NCBI RefSeq assembly: GCF_000241325.1
Contig: NZ_BAEI01000001.1
Span: forward strand, 108,875-172,874
Reading direction: 5' to 3'
Origin: Gordonia polyisoprenivorans NBRC 16320 = JCM 10675
Lineage (GTDB): Bacteria; Actinomycetota; Actinomycetes; Mycobacteriales; Mycobacteriaceae
DNA length: 64,000 nucleotides
The translations under genes were made by a program, and so were the position numbers. This document shows, piece by piece, positions 1 through 8,988 of the stretch (position 1 is its first letter; the number at the start of each line of letters is the position of its first letter). The notes beneath the pieces are model-generated. The model saw only the letters and a program-made list of their open reading frames with translations. It did not search any database and had not been told where the DNA came from.

Positions 1-12
1 CGCCCACACGAC

Positions 13-1359
13 ATGACACCGAGAGATGACGCCGCTGGTAACGTCCGTGCAGTGACGTGGGGGAATACGCACCTTGGCCGACGGATCGGCACGATCCTGG
101 CAGCGGTGTGTGCGGCGGCCCTGGTGAGCGCACCCGGGGCCGCCGTCGCCGTTCCGCCGGCGACACCGGTCACCGATCAGTGCCCGCATCGGCAGACCCC
201 GCCACCCCCGGTCGACACCTCCGAGGTCGTCGCACCCGGCTCGACGACGCCCACTGCACTCCCGGTCCCCACACCGGCCGTCGGCGGCGAGCGCCTCTCG
301 GCATGCGGGGTGATCGCCGATCCCGGCGCCGGCCCGATCCCCGAACGTCTCACCTCGGCGGCCTGGCTGGTCGCCGACCTGGACACCGGCGCGATCATCG
401 CCGCCAAGGACCCGCACGGGCGCTACCGCCCGGCGTCGACGATCAAGGTGCTGCTGGCCCTGACCGTCCTCGATGCCGGACTCGACCTCGACAAGATGGT
501 CGTGCCGACCGCCGAGGACTGGAGTCAGGAGGGCGATTCGTGTGGCATGGGACCGGGCGGGCACTACACCGTGCGCGACATGCTCAGCGGGCTGCTGATC
601 GTCTCCGGCAACGATTGCGCGCACGCGCTCGCGCGTGAACTGGGCGGGGTATCGAGCACGCTCACCAAGATGAACTCGCTCGCCGCGCACCTGCACGCGC
701 TGGACACCCGGGCGACCACGCCATCGGGTCTCGACGCCGCAGGCATGTCCACCTCGCCCTACGACCTGGCGCTGATCTTCCGTGCCGCGATGGGCAATTC
801 AACGTTCCGGGAGATCATCTCCACACCCACCTACCACTTCCCCGGATACCCACCCCGCTCGGACGTACCCAGCGACACACCGCACCCCGGATACGAGATG
901 CAGACCTCGGATCAGCTACTGCTGCAAGGCTATCCAGGAATGCTCGGCGGCAAGACCGGGTACACCGACGACGCACTGAAGACCTTCGTGGGAGCCGCCC
1001 GCCACGGCGACAAGACCGTCCTGATCGTGCAGATGTACGGTCTCTCGACCGGCGACGACAATTACTGGACCCAGGCACAATCGTTGCTGGAGTACGGATT
1101 CCACGCACCGTCGGATACGCGGGTGGGTGAGCTCGTGGCGGGCCCGAACACATCGGCATCGACATCGGCCACCACGGCATCGGGGTCACCGGCGTCATCA
1201 GGGTCATCGGCGATGACGACGCAGGCGGATACCGCTCGTCCGTCGAGCGCCGCCGATCACTCGACCGCCACCCGCATTCTCGTCGGGCTGGTCGTCGCCC
1301 TCGTCGTCGTGATCCTGCTGGCCGCGGCCACCCGCCTCGTCGGGCGGCGCCGCCGTTGA
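13..1359 (+). CDS. D-alanyl-D-alanine carboxypeptidase (penicillin-binding protein, S11 family)
   Basis: Removes the terminal D-alanine from peptidoglycan stem peptides on the outer side of the membrane. The three serine-peptidase motifs are present in order: STIK (Ser142, Lys145), SGN (198-200) and KTG (314-316). An N-terminal hydrophobic segment (about residues 25-46) acts as signal or anchor. After the catalytic domain comes a Ser/Thr/Ala-rich linker (about 380-418), then a C-terminal membrane helix followed by a basic RRRR tail, so the enzyme is probably tethered. The ATG at 13 is used here; an in-frame GTG at 52 is an equally possible start, and the upstream promoter lies outside the window. 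It matches the position of Rv3330 in the syntenic M. tuberculosis segment. Family assignment is firm; which paralogue it is remains an inference. Confidence 0.93.
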   Translation: MTPRDDAAGNVRAVTWGNTHLGRRIGTILAAVCAAALVSAPGAAVAVPPATPVTDQCPHRQTPPPPVDTSEVVAPGSTTPTALPVPTPAVGGERLSACGVIADPGAGPIPERLTSAAWLVADLDTGAIIAAKDPHGRYRPASTIKVLLALTVLDAGLDLDKMVVPTAEDWSQEGDSCGMGPGGHYTVRDMLSGLLIVSGNDCAHALARELGGVSSTLTKMNSLAAHLHALDTRATTPSGLDAAGMSTSPYDLALIFRAAMGNSTFREIISTPTYHFPGYPPRSDVPSDTPHPGYEMQTSDQLLLQGYPGMLGGKTGYTDDALKTFVGAARHGDKTVLIVQMYGLSTGDDNYWTQAQSLLEYGFHAPSDTRVGELVAGPNTSASTSATTASGSPASSGSSAMTTQADTARPSSAADHSTATRILVGLVVALVVVILLAAATRLVGRRRR

Positions 1360-1383
1360 CCGGCGCCGCAGCGACGCGGATCG

Positions 1384-2445
1384 TCAGTCGCCGCGGACGC
1401 GCCGGATCACCATACCCACCGCAGCTCCGACCGCGGCGGCACCGGCGAGTGCACCGACCTTCGGCATCGGACTGACCTCCACGGTCGGACGCATCACCAC
1501 CGGTCGCTGCTGCGTCTCGTCGATCTCGTCGTCGACCTGGAAATCCTCGTTGATCGGATCGGTGGCGCACCACGCGGTGGCGTACAGGATGATCCGCGAC
1601 GCGAGGTAGGCGAAGACCATGATGCCCAGAATCGGCCCGAACGCGGCTCCGGCCGGGCTGCCGAGCACCGACTTGAGGTAGAGCCCGCCGAGGTTCTTGA
1701 TGATCTCGAACGCGATCGCGGTGATCAGGCCGGCGCTGAGGCAGTTACGGAAAGGCAACGGCACCAGGGGAAGACGAGCCAGCACGAGGGTGAAGAGCAT
1801 CCAGCTGGCGAAGACCGAGATCGCGATCGCCACCACCCGCAGCAGCACCGGAGCCCATGAGGTGTGGTCCACGCCGACCCACTCGAGGACCTTCCTGACG
1901 ATGCCACCGCCGTTGGCCAGCGTCGTCAGTGCCATCGTCGCAGCGAAGGCCAGCCCGAGCACCACGAAGGTGAGCAGATCGGTCACCTTCGAGACGAGAG
2001 CATTGCGCGACAGCCGGCCCCCGAACATCTCGGTCATCCCGGCTCGCACACCGGCGATCCAGCCGACACCGGTCAGCGCGGCACCGACGAGACCGATGAT
2101 GCCGACCGTGGCGCGTGAGGAGATCGCCGAGTCGATCACGGAGCCGATCTGGTCGCCCATGCCGCCGGGCAATTGCTTGACCACGGCGTCCTTGAGTTGT
2201 TCGATCAGATCGGGGTTGCTCGCCAGGACGAATGCCGCGATGGCGAACGCAACCATCAGGATCGGGACGAGCGCGAGGATTCCGTTGAAACTGATGCTCG
2301 CGGCATGGACGTTGCCGCGCCGATTGGTGTAGCGCTCCTGGGTGCGCAGGGCGTGACCAAGCCACGGCCAGCGCTCACGAGCGGCAGCGAACCATTCTTT
2401 GGCGCGTGCAAGCAGATTCTTGAACCACGCGATCACCGAACCCAT
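1384..2445 (-). CDS. YihY/BrkB family integral membrane protein
   Basis: A 353-residue inner-membrane protein of the YihY (formerly called ribonuclease BN) family, whose function is unsettled. The N-terminus is amphipathic and basic and contains the family-typical stretch ASISFNGILALVPILM. About six hydrophobic helices follow, and the C-terminal part (after about residue 290) is hydrophilic before a final hydrophobic stretch. The start is supported by a strong GGGAGGTGAGG ribosome site five bases before the ATG. It lies downstream of trpS on the same strand with a 129-bp gap, the same arrangement as Rv3335c-trpS in M. tuberculosis. No catalytic residues can be pointed to, so only the family name is offered. 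Confidence 0.88.
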   Translation of the reverse strand: MGSVIAWFKNLLARAKEWFAAARERWPWLGHALRTQERYTNRRGNVHAASISFNGILALVPILMVAFAIAAFVLASNPDLIEQLKDAVVKQLPGGMGDQIGSVIDSAISSRATVGIIGLVGAALTGVGWIAGVRAGMTEMFGGRLSRNALVSKVTDLLTFVVLGLAFAATMALTTLANGGGIVRKVLEWVGVDHTSWAPVLLRVVAIAISVFASWMLFTLVLARLPLVPLPFRNCLSAGLITAIAFEIIKNLGGLYLKSVLGSPAGAAFGPILGIMVFAYLASRIILYATAWCATDPINEDFQVDDEIDETQQRPVVMRPTVEVSPMPKVGALAGAAAVGAAVGMVIRRVRGD

Positions 2446-2574
2446 CGTCGCCTCACCTCCCTGTCGGCGAAGCGCCCGGGCTCCGCGTGGGTGCGCCCGA
2501 CAGCGGTCCGCGTCGGTACGCCTACTGACGCTCCGCGTCGGTACCCGCCGACCCGGATCAACCGGGCACGGGCC

Positions 2575-3627
<1,053 letters not shown>

Positions 3628-3684
3628 TCAGACGGGTCGAGTGATCAACCGCGGGAGCCCGACGGTGCGATCGGACGCCGCGGA

Positions 3685-4533
3685 TCACCCGTAGACCACG
3701 GTGACCGGGGCATGATCGGACCACCGGCGATCGTAGGAGTCGGCGCGATCGACGAAGGCCTTCACCGCCCGTCGGCTCAATGACCGGTTGGCGAGTTGGT
3801 AGTCGATGCGCCAGCCGGAGTCGTTGTCGAATGCCTTGCCGCGCCACGACCACCAGCTGTACGGGCCGTCGACAGCGGGGTGCAGGTCGCGCACGACGTC
3901 GGTCCAGCCCGACTCGAGGCGCGCGCCCACCCATTCGCGCTCGTGGGGCAGGAAACCGGGATTCTTCAGATTGCCCTTCCAGTTCTTGATGTCGAGCTCG
4001 GCGGGCGCGATGTTCCAGTCCCCGCCCACGACCACGTGCCGCCGGCGCCGGGCCGCTCCGGCGAGATACTCGCCGAATTCGTCGAGGAAGCGCTTCTTCT
4101 CGGCGAACTTGGCGGTCTCCTTCTCGGTGGCCGACGGTGTCGGTTCGGCTGCGCCCTTTGGCAGATACAGGCTGGCCGCGGTCAGCGCTCCGAGATCGGG
4201 GACGTCGAAGTCGGCCTCGAGGTAGCGCCCGGTCGCGTCGAATTCCTCGCTGCCGAATCCGACGCGCACGGCTTTCGGGGCGGACCGGCTCAGCACACCG
4301 ACCCCGGCGTGGCCCTTGACGACCGACTCGGTCATCGACAGATGCCAGCCGGCCTCGAGAGCCGGACCCAGTGCAGCTTCTGTCTGCTCGGTGTCGGCCC
4401 GGATCTCCTGCATCAGGACGATGTCGGTGCCCGAAGCATCGAGCCAGCTCAGAAAGCCGGGATTGATCTCCGAACGCTGCTTGGTGGCGGCGCGGATGCC
4501 GTTGACGTTGATGGTGGTGATCGACGTGGTCAC
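3685..4533 (-). CDS. xthA: Exodeoxyribonuclease III (AP endonuclease)
   Basis: Mg-dependent exonuclease/AP endonuclease of base-excision repair (ExoIII/EEP fold). Visible active-site motifs are NVNGIRAA near the N-terminus, the metal-binding Glu in LMQEIRAD, GDWNIAP (Asp and Asn of the catalytic centre) and the terminal SDHAPVTV (Asp-His pair). The open frame runs on upstream to 4707, but the GTG at 4533 is chosen because the protein then begins VTTSITTINVNG, as in the family, giving 282 residues. The longer version would run through the iron-box promoter of the divergent bfd gene, which argues against it. Confidence 0.93.
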   Translation of the reverse strand: MTTSITTINVNGIRAATKQRSEINPGFLSWLDASGTDIVLMQEIRADTEQTEAALGPALEAGWHLSMTESVVKGHAGVGVLSRSAPKAVRVGFGSEEFDATGRYLEADFDVPDLGALTAASLYLPKGAAEPTPSATEKETAKFAEKKRFLDEFGEYLAGAARRRRHVVVGGDWNIAPAELDIKNWKGNLKNPGFLPHEREWVGARLESGWTDVVRDLHPAVDGPYSWWSWRGKAFDNDSGWRIDYQLANRSLSRRAVKAFVDRADSYDRRWSDHAPVTVVYG

Positions 4534-4582
4534 GGTGCCCCACCCTACGTGCGGCCACCGACACGTTATCTGGAGTGATTCC

Positions 4583-4601
4583 AAAGGTAAGGCAACCCTT
4601 G
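4583..4601 (+). promoter_or_regulatory. Iron box 1 (IdeR/DtxR-type operator)
   Basis: The 19-bp site AAAGGTAAGGCAACCCTTG agrees at 12 of 19 positions with the IdeR/DtxR consensus TTAGGTTAGGCTAACCTAA. It lies 56 bp before the bfd start codon and is the outer of two iron boxes. Known: in mycobacteria paired iron boxes upstream of the bacterioferritin gene let IdeR activate storage when iron is plentiful. That mode here is inferred from layout. Confidence 0.7.
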
Positions 4602-4616
4602 CGCCGACGCGGCACT

Positions 4617-4635
4617 TTATGTAATCCTCACCTAA
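4617..4635 (-). promoter_or_regulatory. Iron box 2 (IdeR/DtxR-type operator)
   Basis: Read on the minus strand, TTAGGTGAGGATTACATAA matches the IdeR consensus at 15 of 19 positions. It ends 22 bp before the bfd ATG. Its centre lies 34 bp from that of box 1, about three helical turns, so the two sites face the same side of the DNA. Confidence 0.82.
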
Positions 4636-4656
4636 CAGCCAGATGAGGTGAGTTCC

Positions 4657-4836
4657 ATGTTCGTTTGTATCTGCCGCGCGGTGACCGAGGACGAGGTCCA
4701 TGAGCACTGCACCGCGGGCGCTCGAACCGTCGACGCGATCAGCGACCGCTGTGGTGCCGGCGAAGGATGTGGCACCTGCCTCGAACGGCTACAGCAGATC
4801 GTGAGCGAAAGGACTTCCGTCACCACCGCAGCCTGA
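4657..4836 (+). CDS. bfd: Bacterioferritin-associated ferredoxin (Bfd-like [2Fe-2S] protein)
   Basis: A 59-residue [2Fe-2S] protein that is expected to pass electrons to bacterioferritin so that stored Fe(III) can be released as Fe(II). The four cluster ligands fall exactly at the Bfd positions: Cys4, Cys6, Cys38 and Cys41 (CIC near the start and CGTC later); Cys18 and Cys32 are extra. The ATG at 4657 is preferred over an in-frame GTG at 4648 because GAGGTGAG lies just before it and the protein then starts MFVCICRAV as in the family. It is followed by bfr with a 95-bp gap and preceded by two iron boxes, so iron-responsive control of the pair is likely. Confidence 0.93.
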   Translation: MFVCICRAVTEDEVHEHCTAGARTVDAISDRCGAGEGCGTCLERLQQIVSERTSVTTAA

Positions 4837-4931
4837 CTCACGCGAGGTCACCCCATGCGAATTACGCGCGTGGGGTTATTGCTCGTGCTACCGTTCGATT
4901 CACCAGTCCCTGGACCGAATGGAGTTGTGGC

Positions 4932-5417
4932 ATGCGTGGAGATGACGAGGTCATCGCCCTGCTCAATGAGCAGCTGACCAGCGAATTGACGGCGATCAAC
5001 CAGTACTTTCTGCACTCCAAGATGCAGGACAACTGGGGGCTGACCGAGGTGGCCTCCAAGACGCGCGCCGAATCCATCGAGGAGATGACCCACGCGGAGA
5101 TCCTCACCGACCGGATCCTGTTCCTCGAGGGCCTGCCCAACTATCAGCAGATCCTCCCGTTGCGCATCGGCCAGACCCTGCGTGAGCAATTCGAATGCGA
5201 CCTGGCCATCGAGATCGAGGTCGTCGAGCGCCTCAAGCCGGGAATCGCGATGTGCCGCGGCAAGGGTGACATCACCTCGGCCAAACTCTTCGAAGAGATC
5301 CTCAAGGACGAAGAGCACCACATCGACTACCTCGAGACCCAGCTGGAGCTGATGGACCGCCTCGGGGAGCAGCTCTACATGTCCAAGACGGTCGCCACGC
5401 CACCCGACGTGGGCTGA
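4932..5417 (+). CDS. bfr: Bacterioferritin
   Basis: A 161-residue haem-containing ferritin that oxidises and stores iron in a 24-subunit shell. All ferroxidase ligands are in place: Glu18, Glu51, His54, Glu94, Glu127 and His130. The haem-ligating Met52 is also present, so this is a true bacterioferritin and not a haem-free ferritin. The ATG at 4932 gives the standard MRGDDEVIALLN start after GGAG. It lies 95 bp downstream of bfd under the same iron boxes. Its last 43 bp overlap the end of the convergent MFS gene. Confidence 0.97.
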   Translation: MRGDDEVIALLNEQLTSELTAINQYFLHSKMQDNWGLTEVASKTRAESIEEMTHAEILTDRILFLEGLPNYQQILPLRIGQTLREQFECDLAIEIEVVERLKPGIAMCRGKGDITSAKLFEEILKDEEHHIDYLETQLELMDRLGEQLYMSKTVATPPDVG

Positions 5418-6718
5418 TCGGGTCGTCGGGTCCGGCGCGCCGCCGCCAGGGCGACGCCCAGGACCACGACTCCCGCCACGGCCAGCGCGGCCCCGAGCAC
5501 CGATGGTGCGCGATAGCCGTGACCTGCCGCGATCACGATGCCGCCGAGCCATGCGCCGGCGGCATTGGCGATGTTGAGGGCCGAATGGTTCAGCGCCGCC
5601 GCCAGCGTCTGGGCGTCCTCGGCGACATCCATCAAACGGGTCTGCAACGCGGGCACCATCGAGGTGCCGGCGACACCCACCAAGAAGGTCAACGCCAGTG
5701 CAGCCCAAGTGATCTGAACGAAGAGGGCAAAGCAGAGCAAGACCGCGGCGAGCCCGACGAGTCCCACCAGGATCGAGCGCGACACGCTGCGGTCGGCGGC
5801 GATCCCCCCGATGATGTTGCCGACGACCATGCCCAGCCCGAACAGCATCAGCGCGAGCGGGACCAGCCCCACCGGCAGGCCACCGAGTGTGGTCAACGTG
5901 GTGTTCAGGTAGGTGTAGAACGCGAACATCCCCCCGAAACCCACGATTCCGATGAACAGGGTGAACCACACCTGCGAGCGGCGCAGGGCACCGAGTTCGG
6001 TGACCGGGTTGGTGACGCGCATGTCACGCAACGACGGCAGGCTGCGGATCAGGGCGGCGACGGTCGCCACGCCGACGACGACAACCACCAGAAACGCACT
6101 GCGCCAACCGAAATGCTCACCGAGCCAGGCAGCCATCGGCACGCCTGCGACGTTGGCCACCGCCAGGCCGAGCATGACCTGCCCGATCGCCTTGGCGCGC
6201 CTGCCCGGACCCGCGATATGCGCTGCCACCAGAGCGGCGACCCCGAAATACGCGCCGTGCGGCAGACCGGCCACGAACCGCGCCGCGACCAGCAGGCCGA
6301 AGGACGGCGCGAGCACCGTCGCGACGTTGCCGACGGTGAAGGCGACCATCAGGCCGATCAGCAAGGTGCGCCGCGACATCCGGGCGGTCAGGGCGGCGAT
6401 GAGTGGCGCACCGACCACGACGCCGAGCGCGTACGCCGAGATCACCGTCCCGGCGGTGGGCTCGCTGACATCGAGGGCGCCGGCGATATTGGGCAACAGA
6501 CCCATCGCGACGAACTCGGTGGTCCCGATACCGAAACCGCCGAGCGCGAGCGCCAGGATCGCCCAGCGTAGCGACGTCTGGCGACGAGAAACATTGTCGG
6601 ACAACGCAATACCGAGATCATCGGACGCCACCGACGGCGCCGCGCCGGTCGCGGGCGTCGCGTCGGCGGTCACGGCGGAGGTGGGATGGGCTGATTTCGA
6701 CACGGGAGGCGTAACCAC
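5375..6718 (-). CDS. MFS transporter (DHA1-type, AraJ/arabinose-efflux-like)
   Basis: A 447-residue major-facilitator protein with about 12 predicted membrane helices. A roughly 55-residue polar N-terminal extension precedes TM1. Typical DHA1 features are visible: GFGIGTTEFVAMGLLP in TM1, the GxLaDRxsrr-like loop ARMSRRTLL, and RFVAGLPHGAYFG in TM4-5, the pattern of proton-driven drug or sugar efflux pumps. The substrate cannot be read from sequence. The stop codon lies inside the 3' end of bfr (43-bp tail-to-tail overlap), so the two transcripts are complementary at their ends. Confidence 0.88.
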   Translation of the reverse strand: MVTPPVSKSAHPTSAVTADATPATGAAPSVASDDLGIALSDNVSRRQTSLRWAILALALGGFGIGTTEFVAMGLLPNIAGALDVSEPTAGTVISAYALGVVVGAPLIAALTARMSRRTLLIGLMVAFTVGNVATVLAPSFGLLVAARFVAGLPHGAYFGVAALVAAHIAGPGRRAKAIGQVMLGLAVANVAGVPMAAWLGEHFGWRSAFLVVVVVGVATVAALIRSLPSLRDMRVTNPVTELGALRRSQVWFTLFIGIVGFGGMFAFYTYLNTTLTTLGGLPVGLVPLALMLFGLGMVVGNIIGGIAADRSVSRSILVGLVGLAAVLLCFALFVQITWAALALTFLVGVAGTSMVPALQTRLMDVAEDAQTLAAALNHSALNIANAAGAWLGGIVIAAGHGYRAPSVLGAALAVAGVVVLGVALAAARRTRRPDQPTSGGVATVLDM

Positions 6719-6796
6719 GGCGCGTCCGCCGCGGATTCCCGCCGACGCGGGTGAGTTCGTTCACACGGGTTTGTCGGGCCGGAATCGAGACGCCCG

Positions 6797-8590
6797 TCAC
6801 GGTGTGGCGGCAGCGGATTCCTTCACCGACGACGGGGTCGGCTCCGTAATTTGATCGGGCGCGGAACCGCTTCCGGCATCACCTGGTGACGGCGCGGAAC
6901 TCTCCTGCGCCGACGTTGCCGACGGCGACGGCGTCGCGCCCGACTCGGACGTCGAACTCGACTCCGGTGACGTGCTCGGCGCAGGTGACGTGCTCGGCGC
7001 AGGTGACGCACTAGGAGCAGGTGAGGTGCTCGGCGCAGGTGACGCACTAGGAGCAGGTGAGGTGCTCGGCGCAGGTGACGTGCTCGACTCCGGTGCCCGC
7101 CTTGCGCCGACAGCGCCCCCGCCCTCACCGACAGCGCCCCCGGTCCCGCTGACTGCGCCCGCCTCATCGCCCACAGCGCCCGCCCCACCGTCGACTGCGC
7201 CCGTCTCACCGTCGACTGCGCTCTGCTGGGACGCAACCAGCGGCACCGCGACATGTGTCGGGGTCGACAGCACCGACGCACCCGCACCCGTCGAACCCCT
7301 CGGCACCGTCGTGATCCCCTCGACGACGCGCGCCACCCAGTACCTCACGAAATTGAGCGGCAGCGCGACGATGCTCTTGCCGCTGGCGAGCAACGCCTGG
7401 GCTCCCTGCTCGAAGAGCTCGCCGTTCCAGGTGAGCACGCCGGTGATGGTGTTCTCGAAGGCGTACAGATCCGGCAGGTACGCGCCGTAGCCCAATTGCG
7501 GCAACGGCGGAAACCAGTCCATGACCCACCGGATCGGCGGCTGGAAGTCGGCGAGGGTGATCCCGATGATGTCGGGTAGGCGGAACCGGTAGGCCACCAG
7601 GTCCGGGACCGACCAGTGCAGGCCCACGGCGTCGACGAGGTTCTGGGCGAGGATGGCCATCGATGAGGGCGAGTCGATCGTGCAGGTCTGCAGCGCCCCG
7701 CTCTGCGTGCACGTCATCGGCTCGTTCGCGCCGTTCATGTACCAGGTCGTGCCGGTACCCGGGAATTGATACATGTGAAACGGATACTGACCGTGCTTGA
7801 CCCAGTAGCCGAGGAGCGCGTCGAGGTCGCCGATCGGGTCATGGAACGGATCGGGGAGATCGCAGATCGGGTCGCCCGCGATGCAGTAGGTGGTCACCGG
7901 CAGGCCCCCGTAGTCGGTGACTGCTCGGGTTCCGGACATGGTCAGACCGGGGATGATCCCGACCAGGGTCGCCTCGATCCCCTGTCCCCACAACGTCCCC
8001 GACATCCGCGGATCGGAGTAGAGCTCACCCGACACCGTGCGCGCACCGTCGGAATCGGTGGTGGAGATGACGTAGGTGGAGCCGTCGTCCATGGTCACCG
8101 GCCGATTCGCACCGATGTCGGTGAGAACGTCGCCGGCCACCCGCGCTCCCTGCGAATAGCCGGCGATGACGATCTTCTTGTCGGCACCGCACTGCTGCTG
8201 GTACGCGGCGACGGCCTGCTCCAGGTTGGCCGACCCTTCGGCCTCGCTGGCGTTGTATCCGACCGACCCGAGTGGCCAGATGGTCGCGGAGTACGGGACC
8301 TGCTCGATCTCGTAGGCGCCCGCGCCGGAGTACGGACTGTCCGGCAGCTCCTCCCAGTGCGCGCCGTGCCCGGTGTAGCGCTGTTCGATCCCGACGAGAT
8401 ACGAACCGTCGGAATTCCACGTGCCGCCGACGATGAACACCCGACCGGGTTGACTGCACGCCGCCGCCGTTTCCGCCGACGCGACCCCGTGACCCCAGAA
8501 TGCGGCCGCGATGAGCGCCACACTCGCGGCCCCGACCACTCCGGTCGAGACGCTGCCGCGGAGCGAGGCAAAGGAAGGTGAGAGCCGCAT
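6797..8590 (-). CDS. Secreted PE-PPE-domain serine hydrolase (cutinase-like) with repetitive Ser/Ala/Pro tail
   Basis: A 597-residue exported alpha/beta hydrolase. A signal peptide ends near VASAETAAA (about residue 40). The catalytic domain (about 45-340) resembles the PE-PPE domain hydrolases: nucleophile Ser146 in GYSQG, a probable acid in GDPICDLPD and a probable His in KHGQYPFHMYQ. After it come a heptapeptide repeat of the type xxGAVxx and then six near-perfect hexapeptides SPAPST/SPAPSA, a low-complexity tail likely to span or decorate the wall. The family cleaves esters and some members act on mycolate-type lipids; the substrate here is unknown. A second hydrolase of this type is at 18115-19563. 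It lies 78 bp upstream of the MFS gene on the same strand. Confidence 0.8.
   Translation of the reverse strand: MRLSPSFASLRGSVSTGVVGAASVALIAAAFWGHGVASAETAAACSQPGRVFIVGGTWNSDGSYLVGIEQRYTGHGAHWEELPDSPYSGAGAYEIEQVPYSATIWPLGSVGYNASEAEGSANLEQAVAAYQQQCGADKKIVIAGYSQGARVAGDVLTDIGANRPVTMDDGSTYVISTTDSDGARTVSGELYSDPRMSGTLWGQGIEATLVGIIPGLTMSGTRAVTDYGGLPVTTYCIAGDPICDLPDPFHDPIGDLDALLGYWVKHGQYPFHMYQFPGTGTTWYMNGANEPMTCTQSGALQTCTIDSPSSMAILAQNLVDAVGLHWSVPDLVAYRFRLPDIIGITLADFQPPIRWVMDWFPPLPQLGYGAYLPDLYAFENTITGVLTWNGELFEQGAQALLASGKSIVALPLNFVRYWVARVVEGITTVPRGSTGAGASVLSTPTHVAVPLVASQQSAVDGETGAVDGGAGAVGDEAGAVSGTGGAVGEGGGAVGARRAPESSTSPAPSTSPAPSASPAPSTSPAPSASPAPSTSPAPSTSPESSSTSESGATPSPSATSAQESSAPSPGDAGSGSAPDQITEPTPSSVKESAAATP
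6972..7097. repeat. 18-bp tandem repeat encoding SPAPS(T/A) hexapeptides
   Basis: Six near-identical 18-bp units run from 6972 to 7079, with a degenerate seventh to 7097. There are two flavours: gtgctcggcgcaggtgac and gcactaggagcaggtgag, which alternate in the middle of the array. The second flavour uses A/T-ending codons that are rare in this genome. Copy number is likely to vary by slippage, changing the tail length of the hydrolase. Confidence 0.9.
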
Positions 8591-8807
8591 CGGACACGTC
8601 CTTGGGCGAGGGAACCGTGACGTGGCAAGGGTAGGCAGACGGCGCGGCCGATTCCGGCGGATCGGTCGAGATCAGGACGGCGATTCGTCCGTCCGGGCGA
8701 CACCTACCGCCGCGCCCGACCGCACGGACCGTTTCTGTCCAGCACGCAAACCAGGCTGAGCAGGAGGGTTCTCAGCCGACGACGACCGTGTTATATCCTT
8801 GTCGCCA

Positions 8808-8926
8808 GGTCATGAGTATCAGCGTCAAGCCCCGGCTCGCTGATCGGCAACCCTCCAACCGCGGTGGGGTGCTCCGGGTGATGACCGGGTTGTGGGATGC
8901 GACGAGCATCCCCGGCAAGCGCGGGT
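8808..8926 (+). ncRNA. SAM-IV riboswitch
   Basis: The sequence from GGTCATGAG at 8808 to GGCAAGCGCGGGT near 8925 matches the SAM-IV class that controls methionine genes in actinomycetes. Seen directly: the P1 helix GGTCAT (8808-8813) with ATGACC (8881-8886); the conserved core GTCAAGCCCCGGC and GGCAACCCTCC; and a downstream hairpin GGGATGC-gacga-GCATCCC (8894-8912), followed by the GGCAAGCGCGG segment expected for the pseudoknot region. It sits 62 bp before metY. Binding of S-adenosylmethionine should lower expression of metY-metX. The class assignment rests on memory of the consensus and was not run against a covariance model. Confidence 0.9.
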
Positions 8927-8988
8927 CCGAAGGTCGGACCCCATCAGGGTCACCACACCCTGCCGACCGCAGAAAGTGATCTATTTTC

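Noticed and set aside
4840..4931. A hairpin between bfd and bfr (CCCCATGCG with CGCGCGTGGGG)
   Set aside because: Pairing needs a bulge and mismatches, and no strong terminator can be claimed.
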